Assembly: GCA_019113915.1 (NCBI GenBank)
Contig: DXGM01000037.1
Location: 1-58,993 of the forward strand
Direction: 5' to 3'
Length of the DNA: 58,993 bases
Source: Candidatus Gordonibacter avicola
Lineage (GTDB): Bacteria > Actinomycetota > Coriobacteriia > Coriobacteriales > Eggerthellaceae
Every line of letters begins with the position of its first letter. Positions within the stretch are counted from its first letter, which is position 1. Below, piece after piece: positions 24,045 through 32,322 of this stretch. The notes under the pieces were generated by a model that was not told the origin of the DNA, made no database searches, and worked only from the letters and a program-made list of their open reading frames with translations. The position numbers and the translations under genes are program-made.

Positions 24045-24084
24045 CGCTGCGCCTCTCCTTCCGCACCACGTATCCGCATGTCGC

Positions 24085-24747
24085 TTACGCCGTGCGCGCC
24101 TCCTTCAAACGACGCTGGTAGGCGCGCACGATCTGCGACAACGTGAAGCACACCACAAAATACACCGCAGCCATAATGCCGAAGATGGCGAAAATCTGCG
24201 CGGTGGAGTTGTAGCTGTTCATGAGAATCATACCGCGTCCCATGAGTTCTTGTAGCGCCATGGCGCCCCACAGGTAGCTCGTGTCTTTGATAGTGGTGAC
24301 GAATTGGCTCAGCAGCGCGGGCACCATGTTGCGCAACGCCTGCGGCAAAATGATAAGCAGGTAGGTTTGCACGGTGGAAAAGCCCTGCGAGCGCGCCGCC
24401 TCGTACTGCCCGTGAGGCACACTTGCCAGGCCGCCGCGCACAATTTCGGCCACGCTCGCACTGGTAAACAGCGTAAACGCCAGCACGGCCGCACCGATGG
24501 GCGGCAGCTGCGCCACGAAAAACGTGAACATGATCCACAGCAGAAGCGGCGTGTTCTTGAATATCTCAATGTAGACGGTGGCAATGCCGCGCAGCACGCG
24601 GACGTTCGACGTGCGCATGACGGAAATGATGGTGCCCAGCACCACCGAGCAGAGGATGGCGAGCGCTGAGATAAGCAACGTCATGCCAAGGCCTTGCAGC
24701 AAAAACCGCACGTTCACCCACGTGAACAGGGCTGCTATCTCGCTCAT
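24085..24747 (-). CDS. Polar amino-acid ABC transporter permease
   Basis: 220 residues, five predicted membrane segments. HisM/GlnP-type features: GMTLLISALAILCSVVLGTIISVMRTSNVRVL at the N terminus, YIEIFKNTPLLLWIMF, and the EAA loop with QYEAARSQGFSTVQTYLLIILPQA, which docks on the ATPase. Start ATG 24747 overlaps the preceding permease stop by 4 nt. It is the last gene of an operon ordered ATPase, binding protein, permease, permease; the two permeases probably form a heterodimer. Confidence 0.92.
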   Translation of the reverse strand: MSEIAALFTWVNVRFLLQGLGMTLLISALAILCSVVLGTIISVMRTSNVRVLRGIATVYIEIFKNTPLLLWIMFTFFVAQLPPIGAAVLAFTLFTSASVAEIVRGGLASVPHGQYEAARSQGFSTVQTYLLIILPQALRNMVPALLSQFVTTIKDTSYLWGAMALQELMGRGMILMNSYNSTAQIFAIFGIMAAVYFVVCFTLSQIVRAYQRRLKEARTA

Positions 24748-26201
24748 CGCTCCCCCTTTCGGTTGCCGTCTTCGCGCGCGGCGGCATCTTCGCTTTCCGC
24801 ATCGAAATCGGCTTCGTCGTGCGGCGCGCGTTCGTGGGCGATGCGCTCGGCAGGAGCGTCTAACTCGCCCGGCACGTAGTCGTTGTCAAGGAATGCCTCG
24901 GCACCCAGCAGGGCTTCCGCCTGCTCATTGCGGCGCTCGGCGCGGCGACGCGCTTCCTTGGTGATGCGGTCGCTCGTTGCCGTCTCGGCGCGCGAGGTCA
25001 GCACCTCGTCAGCCTCGGGCGAGCGATGCGATGCCAAGTCGCGCACGCCCTCCGCCAGCGCATCAGGCGTCGCCGGTGCGGCAGCACCGGCAGCCACCGG
25101 CCCGTGCGCACCGCTTTCCACACCCTTACGGGCGGCAGCGCGGCGCTCAAGGCGGCGGTGTATCTTTATACGACCGGACTTCGTGTGCATAATGCGGGTG
25201 GCACATTCCTCATCATCGCCACATTCCTCGGCAATTTCCTGGGCTATCTCGCGGCCTATCTCATCGGCGATCTCCGCGGCCACGCGCCCGGTAAAGGCCT
25301 GTTCAAGCGGCCCGCGCGTGACGTCAGCATCCGGCTTTTCGCCCAGCACATGCAGCGGGTGGCGCGGCGAAGGTGCCTCGCGGGCAGGCGCAATCTCCAC
25401 CGTTTCCAACATGGTGCCCACACCCCCGGCCAGCGTGTCGGCCGCCGCGCGCCCGGTGATGTCGTGCGTGCCCGGCGTTACTTCCATAGCATCCACGGCC
25501 AGTTCTTCGGTAGCGTCGCCCGTGGCCAGGTGGCGGTGCGAGCGCGTGCGTTGCTCCAGGTACAGCGCAAGACGCGACAGCGGGAAGCAAATAATAAAGT
25601 ACAGCACGGCCGCCATGACATACACCGGCCCGTAATAACTGGTCGACCCCGCAAACGAATTCGAGAAGTACATAAGCTCGCCGCCCGCGATTAGCGCGAG
25701 CACCGAGGTGTTCTTCACGAGGTTTGCCGCTTGCACGGCCAAAGGCGGCATGATAATACGAATGGCCTGGGGCAATATGATGAGAAACATCGACTGCCAG
25801 TAGCCGAAGCCCTGGCTTTTCGCCGCCTCAAATTGCCCGCGGTGAATGGATCCAATGCCTGAGCGTACCACTTCGGAAATATAGCCGCCGTGATAGATAC
25901 CAATGGCCAGCACGCCAATCCAAAACGCCGCCAGAGAGAACCCTAGCAGCGGGAAGATGGCATAGAACACAAACACTTGCAGAAGCAGCGGCACGTTCTG
26001 CACCACTTCCACGTACATGCGGGTGATGCCGCGCAAGACGGCGATGCGCGACACCGACAGCACACCGAAGAGCGCACCCAACAGCAGTGCGATCACCAGC
26101 GCCAACACCGAAATGCCCACCGTGGTACCGAACGCAGCCAGCACATCGGGCCAGCGCTGGAACAGCGCCTCCCACTTATAGGGCGCGAATATCTCAAGCA
26201 T
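24744..26201 (-). CDS. Polar amino-acid ABC transporter permease with 265-residue cytoplasmic tail
   Basis: 485 residues from ATG 26201 (GGAGGGAGG upstream). Residues 1-220 are a normal HisM-type permease: YVEVVQNVPLLLQVFVFYAIF, EAA loop QFEAAKSQGFGYWQSMFLIILPQA (about 123-146), VKNTSVLALIAGGEL. Residues ~220-485 form a hydrophilic, charged tail with no membrane segment: an acidic helix-rich part (RVAAEIADEIGREIAQEIAEEC), a basic part (RIKIHRRLERRAAARKG) and an acidic end. Family members normally stop near 220-260. The stop overlaps the next permease start, so the tail is genuinely translated in this frame unless there is a sequencing error. Confidence 0.85.
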   Translation of the reverse strand: MLEIFAPYKWEALFQRWPDVLAAFGTTVGISVLALVIALLLGALFGVLSVSRIAVLRGITRMYVEVVQNVPLLLQVFVFYAIFPLLGFSLAAFWIGVLAIGIYHGGYISEVVRSGIGSIHRGQFEAAKSQGFGYWQSMFLIILPQAIRIIMPPLAVQAANLVKNTSVLALIAGGELMYFSNSFAGSTSYYGPVYVMAAVLYFIICFPLSRLALYLEQRTRSHRHLATGDATEELAVDAMEVTPGTHDITGRAAADTLAGGVGTMLETVEIAPAREAPSPRHPLHVLGEKPDADVTRGPLEQAFTGRVAAEIADEIGREIAQEIAEECGDDEECATRIMHTKSGRIKIHRRLERRAAARKGVESGAHGPVAAGAAAPATPDALAEGVRDLASHRSPEADEVLTSRAETATSDRITKEARRRAERRNEQAEALLGAEAFLDNDYVPGELDAPAERIAHERAPHDEADFDAESEDAAAREDGNRKGER

Positions 26202-27036
26202 GGGCCGCGCCTCCCTCCGCCGCGCCGGAGTTATCCGACGACCCGGAGTCACCCGCCGGTGCGTCGTCCACGAGTCCCCAGCGTTCCTCAAGGGCGCGCA
26301 GCGTGCCGTCTTCCTGCATGGCGCCGATGGCTGCGTCAATCTGGTTTGCCAGCTCCACGTTCGACTTCTTCGTAGCCACGCCATATTCCTGGGGCGCGAA
26401 CTGCGTATTCAGCAGCATGGTGGAATCATCCACGTAGCCGTTCAGAATAGACCGGTCCACCGAAAACGCGTCAACGCGACCGGTGACCAGCGCAATCTTA
26501 ATCTCAGGGTATGTGGAGTATTCGGCGAAGTTCATGTGGATGCCCAGCTCGTCACCCGCCGCTGTCAGCTTCTCGCGCGTGGTGGCCGAAAGCGCCACGC
26601 CCACGGTTTTACCGTCGAGGGCGCGCAAGTCGGTGATGCCGGAGGACTTCTTCACCAGCACGCCAATGTGGTCGGTGTAGTACGGCCGCGAGAAGTTGTA
26701 GCTTTTCTTGCGCGCCTCGGTGATGGTGAAGGTGGCCAGCGTCGCATCGAGCGTGCCGTTGTCGAGCATCGCGCCGCGCGTAGTCACATTCACACCCGTG
26801 ACCTGCAGCGCGTCGGGGCTACCCTTGATGCGTTTCGCCAGCTCACGCGCGATATCCACCTCCATGCCCTCAACGTTTCCCGTCTCGGGGTTTTGAAAGC
26901 CAAACGCTGGCACATCAATTTTCGTACCCACGCGCAGCACGTTGGGATCGGGCGCACAACCTGCAAGTCCGCTACCAAGCGCAAGACTTGCCAGGGCAAC
27001 GGCTGAGGTTTGAATGAACATTCTCCTGGTCAGCAT
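26194..27036 (-). CDS. Amino-acid ABC transporter substrate-binding lipoprotein
   Basis: 280 residues, ATG 27036 with GAGGTG upstream. Signal peptide with lipobox LGSGLAGC (Cys about residue 27) anchors it to the outer face of the membrane. The SBP_bac_3 domain has VLRVGTKIDVPAFGFQNPETG, GMEVDIARELAKRI, GTLDATLATFTITEARKKSYNFSRPYY (typical of the glutamate/glutamine/cystine group) and the hinge region GKTVGVALSATTREKL. It lies 9 nt after the ATPase gene and overlaps the long permease by 8 nt. Ligand probably a polar or acidic amino acid; not determinable further. Confidence 0.92.
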   Translation of the reverse strand: MLTRRMFIQTSAVALASLALGSGLAGCAPDPNVLRVGTKIDVPAFGFQNPETGNVEGMEVDIARELAKRIKGSPDALQVTGVNVTTRGAMLDNGTLDATLATFTITEARKKSYNFSRPYYTDHIGVLVKKSSGITDLRALDGKTVGVALSATTREKLTAAGDELGIHMNFAEYSTYPEIKIALVTGRVDAFSVDRSILNGYVDDSTMLLNTQFAPQEYGVATKKSNVELANQIDAAIGAMQEDGTLRALEERWGLVDDAPAGDSGSSDNSGAAEGGAAHA

Positions 27037-27045
27037 AGACACACC

Positions 27046-27777
27046 TCACAGGATCTTCGAGAGGAAGCTCTTGACGCGGGCGTTCTCGGTTTCATCGAAC
27101 AGGTAGTGGGGCGTGCCCTGGTCAACGACGAGGCCGTTTTCCATGAACACCACCTTGTCGGCCGCCTCGCGCGCAAGGCCCATCTCGTGGGTAACCATGA
27201 CGATGGTCATGTTCGTTTCCGCGAGCGACTTGATAACGTCGAGCACCTCCTGCACCATCTCGGGGTCAAGCGCACTCGTGGGTTCGTCCAGCAGCATGAT
27301 CTTCGGATGCATGTTGAGGGCGCGCGCGATGGCCACGCGCTGCTGCTGGCCGCCGGAGAGTTGGTCGGGGTACTTGTTCACCTTGTCGGAGAGGCCCACG
27401 CGCTCAAGGTAGGCGCGTCCATCACGTTCGGCCTGTTCGCGCGGCACTTTCAGCACCTTGATGGGTGCCAGCGTGACGTTTTCCAGCACCGTTTTGTGCG
27501 GGTAAAGGTTGTAGCTCTGAAACACCATGGCCACGTCGCGGGCTACCGCACGCGCGTTCACCTTGCGGTCGGCCAGGTTCATGCCGTCCACAATGATGGT
27601 GCCCGCGTCCGGCGTTTCCAGCCCGTTGATGCAGCGGATGAGTACGCTCTTGCCCGAGCCCGACGGCCCTATGATGACAACCTTTTCCGCCTCGGCCACC
27701 TCAAGCGAGACGCCACGCAGCGCCTCCACCGTGCCGAAATTCTTGCGAATGTTTTGAACCGAAATTGCGCTTGCCAC
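27046..27777 (-). CDS. Polar amino-acid ABC transporter ATP-binding protein
   Basis: 243 residues, GTG start 27777 preceded by GGGAGG. Walker A GPSGSGKSVLIRCINGLE, Q-loop MVFQSYNLYPHKTVLENVTLAP, signature LSGGQQQRVAIARAL, Walker B IMLLDEPTSALDPEMVQEVL and switch His in MVTHEMGLAREAADKV. The Q-loop and D-loop wording is that of GlnQ/HisP. It opens the four-gene operon reading toward 24085. Confidence 0.95.
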   Translation of the reverse strand: MASAISVQNIRKNFGTVEALRGVSLEVAEAEKVVIIGPSGSGKSVLIRCINGLETPDAGTIIVDGMNLADRKVNARAVARDVAMVFQSYNLYPHKTVLENVTLAPIKVLKVPREQAERDGRAYLERVGLSDKVNKYPDQLSGGQQQRVAIARALNMHPKIMLLDEPTSALDPEMVQEVLDVIKSLAETNMTIVMVTHEMGLAREAADKVVFMENGLVVDQGTPHYLFDETENARVKSFLSKIL

Positions 27778-27928
27778 GACGACGCCTCCCGTTTGCTAGA
27801 AGCCGCGATCGGTGGGCGACGCGGTCTTTGATCACAGAGCGAAATGCGTCGATCAGTCTAGCATGCGCGCCATCGACCCAGATGGCAGGGAGGTTACGGT
27901 AGCCTGACAGGAGCGGTTTTGGCACGAA

Positions 27929-27952
27929 AAGGGGCCCTATACCAGGCCCCTT
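27929..27952 (-). terminator. Rho-independent terminator after the NatAB-like operon
   Basis: AAGGGGCC and GGCCCCTT form an 8-bp stem with an 8-nt loop; on the minus strand it is followed by TTTTCG. It lies 31 nt after the ABC-2 permease stop (27983) and in front of the amino-acid transporter operon. Confidence 0.75.
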
Positions 27953-27982
27953 CGCACCGTTTGATCTTCCTTGATGTTTTAG

Positions 27983-29158
27983 TTAGCGTCTAAACATCAA
28001 CCGCTCGCTGTCAAACATGCGCTGCAGCACCAGCACGCCCACGCCGGTGACCACCAGGTTCGTGACAATGCATATCACCACATTCAGCGGCTGGAAATTA
28101 AACGAGAGAATGCCGTTTAGGCACTGCACACTGTTGTAGAGGGGGATGAAGTAGTACCAGGAATCAGTTTGCGTGCCGCCGAACATGCCGAGCACTGCCA
28201 CCAGCATGACTAAAATCATGACGGGCGTGAGGTACATACTGGCCTCTTTCATCGACGAAGCAAGCGTGGACACGATAGTGATCAGCATGACCACCACCAG
28301 CGTGGTTGACACAATAACAAGCGCCACTTCAACGTATTCCACCAGGCCATACACGTTCAAGTCAACCATCGCACTGCCAAACATGCTGGGCAGCGAGGCG
28401 AAGATGCCAATCATACTTGAGGCGGCAACCAACAGGCCAATGAGCGTGATGGCCAGCAGTTTGCCAAGCGCAATGTCGCGCCGGCGAATGGGTGTGGCCA
28501 GAAGCGTGGCCATGGTGCCGCGTTCCTTCTCGCCAGCCACCGATTCGGCCGCGATGGACATAACGCTCGTGAATAACAGGATGATCAGCATAAACGGCAC
28601 GATAGTTACCACGATAGTGCTGGCGAGGTCACGCTCTTCGGCAAGCTCGTAAGTGCCTCCACCCGCATTGATGTCGAAGCGGTTCGACAGCGACGACTCG
28701 TAGGAATCGAGCAGCGCCGTGAACAGCGTGGCAGCGTGGGAGGAATCGGCATCGGTGGAGTTCGCGTACAGTTCCACCTGTGGAGCCGGCATGCCCGAGG
28801 CGGGGTCATACGCAGCCACCGCTTCGTCAAAGTCTGTGGGGAACACGGCGAATGCCCGCACCTCGCCGGCCTCAATGCGCTCGCGCATCTGGGCGGCATC
28901 GGGCAGCGCCGCCTCGGGCACTATATCAATGCCAGCGGTCTCCGCCGCCCCAGCGATGCTCGCTGGCTCGTTCACCACGGCCACCGTGGGGCGCGCCGTT
29001 TCGTCGGGCGCGAACATGGTACTCATCGCGTCGCCCATGAACGTCCACATAACAAAAATCAGCAGGCCCGGCAACACGATGGACACCACCGCCGACACGC
29101 GGTTGGCGAAAAACCGCGCCAGTTCCTTCTTTGCAATGGTGAGTGTGCTGCCCCTCAT
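27983..29158 (-). CDS. ABC-2 type transporter permease (NatB-like)
   Basis: 391 residues. One N-terminal membrane segment (VSAVVSIVLPGLLIFVMWTFMG), a large external domain of about 140 residues (ETARPTVAVVNEPASI through NAGGGTYELAEERD), then five further membrane segments; MSIAAESVAGEKERGTMATLLATPIRRRDIALGKLLA is the typical cytoplasmic motif of NatB/YhaP exporters. It starts within the ATPase stop (4-nt overlap). The pair resembles Na+-efflux NatAB or drug/lipid exporters; the substrate is unknown. Confidence 0.88.
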   Translation of the reverse strand: MRGSTLTIAKKELARFFANRVSAVVSIVLPGLLIFVMWTFMGDAMSTMFAPDETARPTVAVVNEPASIAGAAETAGIDIVPEAALPDAAQMRERIEAGEVRAFAVFPTDFDEAVAAYDPASGMPAPQVELYANSTDADSSHAATLFTALLDSYESSLSNRFDINAGGGTYELAEERDLASTIVVTIVPFMLIILLFTSVMSIAAESVAGEKERGTMATLLATPIRRRDIALGKLLAITLIGLLVAASSMIGIFASLPSMFGSAMVDLNVYGLVEYVEVALVIVSTTLVVVMLITIVSTLASSMKEASMYLTPVMILVMLVAVLGMFGGTQTDSWYYFIPLYNSVQCLNGILSFNFQPLNVVICIVTNLVVTGVGVLVLQRMFDSERLMFRR

Positions 29159-29931
29159 GATGCCTCCCCCACACGCGCCGCATACAGGTCGAAAAACACG
29201 TCTTCCAGCGAGCGCCCGCCCGTGAGTTCAGGAAGCGTTCCCTCGGCCACCAAATGGCCGTCGATGACGATACCCGCGCGGTCACACACCTTCTCCACCA
29301 GGCTAAAGATGTGGGTGGACAGCAGCACCGTCTTCCCCTCAGCCGCCAGCTCCAGCAGAAAGTCCGTGACCGTTTTCGCCGTGAGCACGTCAAGGCCGTT
29401 GGTGGGTTCGTCGAAGATGATGACGTCCGGATCATGAGCCACCGACACCGCAAGCGACGTTTTCTGCTTCATGCCGGTGGAGAGGTCGGCCACCTTCGTC
29501 TGAGCGAAGCGGTCGATACCGAAGCGCTCGAACAGCGCCTGCTTGCGCGCGTCGCGCACGGCGTGATCGACGTGGTGCAGTTCGCTGAAGAAGTTGAACA
29601 GGTAGTCGGGTGAGAACACCTCTTCTAGCTTAAGTTCGCTCGTGAGAAAGCCAATGAGGCCGCGCACCTTAAGCGGGTCATCTACGACGGAGACACCTTC
29701 GATGAAGGCATCGCCTTCATCGGGCTTCACGAGCGCAGCCAGCATGCGCAGCGTCGTGGTTTTGCCGGCGCCGTTCGGGCCCAAGAGCCCGTAGATTTCG
29801 CCGCGGCGCACGTCAAACGACAGGCCGTCCACGGCCGTTTTGGTACGTGCGCCCGTGCGATCCAGCTTGCGCTGCTTCGCGGACAGTTTGAACGTTTTCT
29901 TCAGGTTTTTTGCGCTGATGGCGTAGTCCAT
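29155..29931 (-). CDS. ABC transporter ATP-binding protein (NatA-like)
   Basis: 258 residues; ATG 29931 chosen for GGAGGGGGAAGG just upstream, discarding 23 codons that would run through an 11-bp homopolymer. Walker A LLGPNGAGKTTTLRMLAAL, signature DLSTGMKQKTSLAVSVAHDPDVIIFDEPTNGLD, and the short C terminus fit the NatA/CcmA exporter group. The insertion KLSAKQRKLDRTGARTKTAVDGLSFDVRRG near the N terminus is like NatA of Bacillus. Forms an exporter with the overlapping permease gene. Confidence 0.9.
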   Translation of the reverse strand: MDYAISAKNLKKTFKLSAKQRKLDRTGARTKTAVDGLSFDVRRGEIYGLLGPNGAGKTTTLRMLAALVKPDEGDAFIEGVSVVDDPLKVRGLIGFLTSELKLEEVFSPDYLFNFFSELHHVDHAVRDARKQALFERFGIDRFAQTKVADLSTGMKQKTSLAVSVAHDPDVIIFDEPTNGLDVLTAKTVTDFLLELAAEGKTVLLSTHIFSLVEKVCDRAGIVIDGHLVAEGTLPELTGGRSLEDVFFDLYAARVGEAS

Positions 29932-29986
29932 CGGCCTTCCCCCTCCGGGGTCGATTCGGTCACAACACAAAACAGGATAGCAGCCA

Positions 29987-29997
29987 GGGGGGGGGGG
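29987..29997. repeat. Poly-G(11) tract upstream of the NatA-like gene
   Basis: Eleven G on the plus strand (C11 on the coding strand) 55 nt before ATG 29931, between the YqhQ stop and the ATPase start. If a promoter lies here, length changes would alter its spacing. It equals in length the tract inside the LRR_5 gene. Confidence 0.5.
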
Positions 29998-30041
29998 CAA
30001 GAGGTTTTTGCCCGAAGGCCCCTGCGAGCTGAAGATTCCCC

Positions 30042-31526
30042 CTATGCCGCGGCGCTTGCGCGCTCTTCGGTTTCGGTGCCGTTCGCGAGGCTAGCAGCCT
30101 TCGCGGCCTCAGCCTCTTCGCGTTCAAGCACCTTCTGCATGGCGGCAATCGCACACTCAATCTGGCCGTCGTCGGGCTCGTTCGTGGTCAGGTATTGCAT
30201 CTGCATGCCCGGCCAGAGGATAACCTTCACCAGCGGGTTATCCGGATGACTGCCCGCCCATTTCACCGTAATTTCGTAGGAGATACCCGCAATGACAGGC
30301 ATCAGCAGAATGCGCACCGCAATAACCAGCGCCAACTTCGGCGCCCCATCAGACACACCCCACGCTTCAATGAGCGAGTTCAAAGGCGTCACCGTGTACA
30401 CAATGATGGCAATGATCATCACCATAATGAGGAACGCCGTGCCGCACCGCACATGCAGGCGCGGGAAACTGCGCGCGTTTTCCGGCGTAAGCGGCAGCCC
30501 GTGCTCGTAGCAATGGATGGTTTTGTGCTCCGCGCCGTGGTACCCAAACATGCGCTTGATCTCGGCCATCCGCCCAATCAGCCACAGATAGAACACAAAC
30601 ACCGCCACACGCAAAAGGCCATCCACGACGTTCCACAACAGCGTGTTGCCATCGTACTCGCCCACAATAAGGTTCGTAACGAACGCCGGCGCCACAATAA
30701 AGAGCACCACACCCAACACGAGCCCAAACACCATAGAAACCGCCATAGCCCCCTTGCCGAATTCGGCCTCTTCATCAAGGAAGGATTTCTTTTTCCCGCC
30801 GTCATCCTGAGCGTCAGCCCCCGCCTGCGAAACGCCCGCAGATTCAGCCTCCGAAACAACCTCAAGCGACGTCTGTGCCCCCAAAGCATCTATCATCGTC
30901 TCAGGCCGCCCAAAGTCATCCTTCCAGGAAAATCCCCCCTCTTCCCCAGCGAGTGAGCCGCCTGTCTCCTGCTCCTGGCTCAAAGTTTCCCCAGCAGCAC
31001 AGGCGTCTTCTCTACCCGACGAACCCGCGGAGGCCGAGGAGTGTGTGGAGACCCTCGCGCCACCATTTTCTTTTTCTTCAAAAGAAGCGAGCGAAGCGCA
31101 CGAGCCCGTCTGCTCCGCAGACGGGCGAGCAGCGGAGCGCGGCGTCTCCGAAGGCTCCTCGGCCTCCGCGGGCTCCGCAGGATCGGAATCCAAAAACGCA
31201 TGCTCCGCCGCAATCTCCAAAGCCTTAAAGCCCAAGACAAGCGACTCAACGAGCGCACGACAGCCCCGTACCAGCGGCCAATGCATCCACCCACGCCCAC
31301 TGCGCCCCGAGGCCAAATCATGTTCCTCCAGGTAGATCCCCCCAGAGGGCTCGCGCACCGCCACCGACCAGTTGTACTTGCCGCGCATCATGATGCCCTC
31401 AAGCAGGGCCTGTCCGCCCACATGCGTCTTGCGCGCCCCGTCCTCCGAGAACGCGCGCGACAAATCGCTCTTCTTCGCGCCGCCCGCAGCCGACGTCTCA
31501 GACACTACCGCTTCCTGCTCGCTCAT
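30042..31526 (-). CDS. DUF1385/YqhQ-like membrane protein with large insertion
   Basis: 494 residues; relatives are about 300-330. N-terminal VGGQALLEGIMMRGKYNWSVAVREPSGG and the C-terminal GYHGAEHKTIHCYEHGLPLTPENARSFPRLHVRCGTAFL and GISYEITVKWAGSH are conserved family motifs, with several membrane helices between. Residues ~105-245 are an inserted, acidic, Glu/Ser/Ala-rich low-complexity stretch. The insertion's DNA contains a perfect 10-bp palindrome with a 3-nt loop (31104-31126) and a fragment GTCATCCTGAGCG (30801) of the window's repeat family, translated as ADAQDD. Function unknown. Start overlaps thyX stop (ATGA). Confidence 0.85.
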   Translation of the reverse strand: MSEQEAVVSETSAAGGAKKSDLSRAFSEDGARKTHVGGQALLEGIMMRGKYNWSVAVREPSGGIYLEEHDLASGRSGRGWMHWPLVRGCRALVESLVLGFKALEIAAEHAFLDSDPAEPAEAEEPSETPRSAARPSAEQTGSCASLASFEEKENGGARVSTHSSASAGSSGREDACAAGETLSQEQETGGSLAGEEGGFSWKDDFGRPETMIDALGAQTSLEVVSEAESAGVSQAGADAQDDGGKKKSFLDEEAEFGKGAMAVSMVFGLVLGVVLFIVAPAFVTNLIVGEYDGNTLLWNVVDGLLRVAVFVFYLWLIGRMAEIKRMFGYHGAEHKTIHCYEHGLPLTPENARSFPRLHVRCGTAFLIMVMIIAIIVYTVTPLNSLIEAWGVSDGAPKLALVIAVRILLMPVIAGISYEITVKWAGSHPDNPLVKVILWPGMQMQYLTTNEPDDGQIECAIAAMQKVLEREEAEAAKAASLANGTETEERASAAA

Positions 31527-32209
31527 GCCTGCTCCCTCTCGACGCGCGGATAGGGGTTACCGCAGGTCATCTTCCCTTCCGGACACGCACCGCGCACGCA
31601 CGGAGCACCCGCGTCGGCAAAGATAAACGGTGCCGTGGGTCGCGCCAGCTCCAGCATGCGGTGCGCCATGTCGCGGATTTCCCACTGCGCGCGGTTGCAG
31701 CAGCGCAGGCTGAAGAAGTGCAGCAGTTCGCGCACGTTCATGGTGATAACGATTTTCGTCTCCGCCGCGTTCGGCAGCAAATAGCGCGCGTCTTCCGCCG
31801 GCACGCCCGCGTCCAAAAGTGCCCGATAGGCCTCCTGTGCCTTCGCGATAGCCTCGTCGAAGAGCTCGCTCGTTGCCGGGTCGGCCGCCACGCTTTCCGG
31901 CTTCACCACCGGCAGTTCGCCCGAAAACTTCACGTAGCGCTGGCTTTGCTGATTGAAGCTGGCAATGCGGTGGCGCACCAGCTGGTGCGTGAGCGCGCGC
32001 GACACGCCGTCGACGGCAAACGTGTAGCTGGCGTGCTCCAGCGTGGAAAAGTGTCCGCTGCCCATGATGGTGGACAGCACGCTTTTCACGCGTTCTTCAG
32101 GCATGGTTTCCATCAGTTCGGCCGCCCCGACGGGCGCGTAGCACAGGCGCGCGGCCGTGGCGATGGCGCGCTCCGGGTCGGGGGTGTGATACAGCAATTC
32201 GACGTGCAT
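31523..32209 (-). CDS. thyX: Flavin-dependent thymidylate synthase
   Basis: 228 residues. The ThyX signature RHRIASFNQQSQRY fits RHRxxSxNxxSxR exactly; STLEHASYTFAVDGVSRALTHQLVRHR precedes it and ELLHFFSLRCCNRAQWEIRDMA follows. It makes dTMP from dUMP with FAD and methylenetetrahydrofolate, feeding the kinase encoded at 14876. A four-Cys end (CVRGACPEGKMTCGNP) is unusual and might bind metal. ATG 32209 is chosen because GAGGAGAAAA before it would be consumed by the longer frame. Confidence 0.95.
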   Translation of the reverse strand: MHVELLYHTPDPERAIATAARLCYAPVGAAELMETMPEERVKSVLSTIMGSGHFSTLEHASYTFAVDGVSRALTHQLVRHRIASFNQQSQRYVKFSGELPVVKPESVAADPATSELFDEAIAKAQEAYRALLDAGVPAEDARYLLPNAAETKIVITMNVRELLHFFSLRCCNRAQWEIRDMAHRMLELARPTAPFIFADAGAPCVRGACPEGKMTCGNPYPRVEREQA

Positions 32210-32322
32210 GGGACGTTTTCTCCTCATTCCGGAATAAATTGGACGTTGTGCTCTCAGGGAAGCCTTCTCTTTCGCTACTATAGTACCCGATGCCGCACAC
32301 CCTCGAAGCGAAAGGCACCGCC

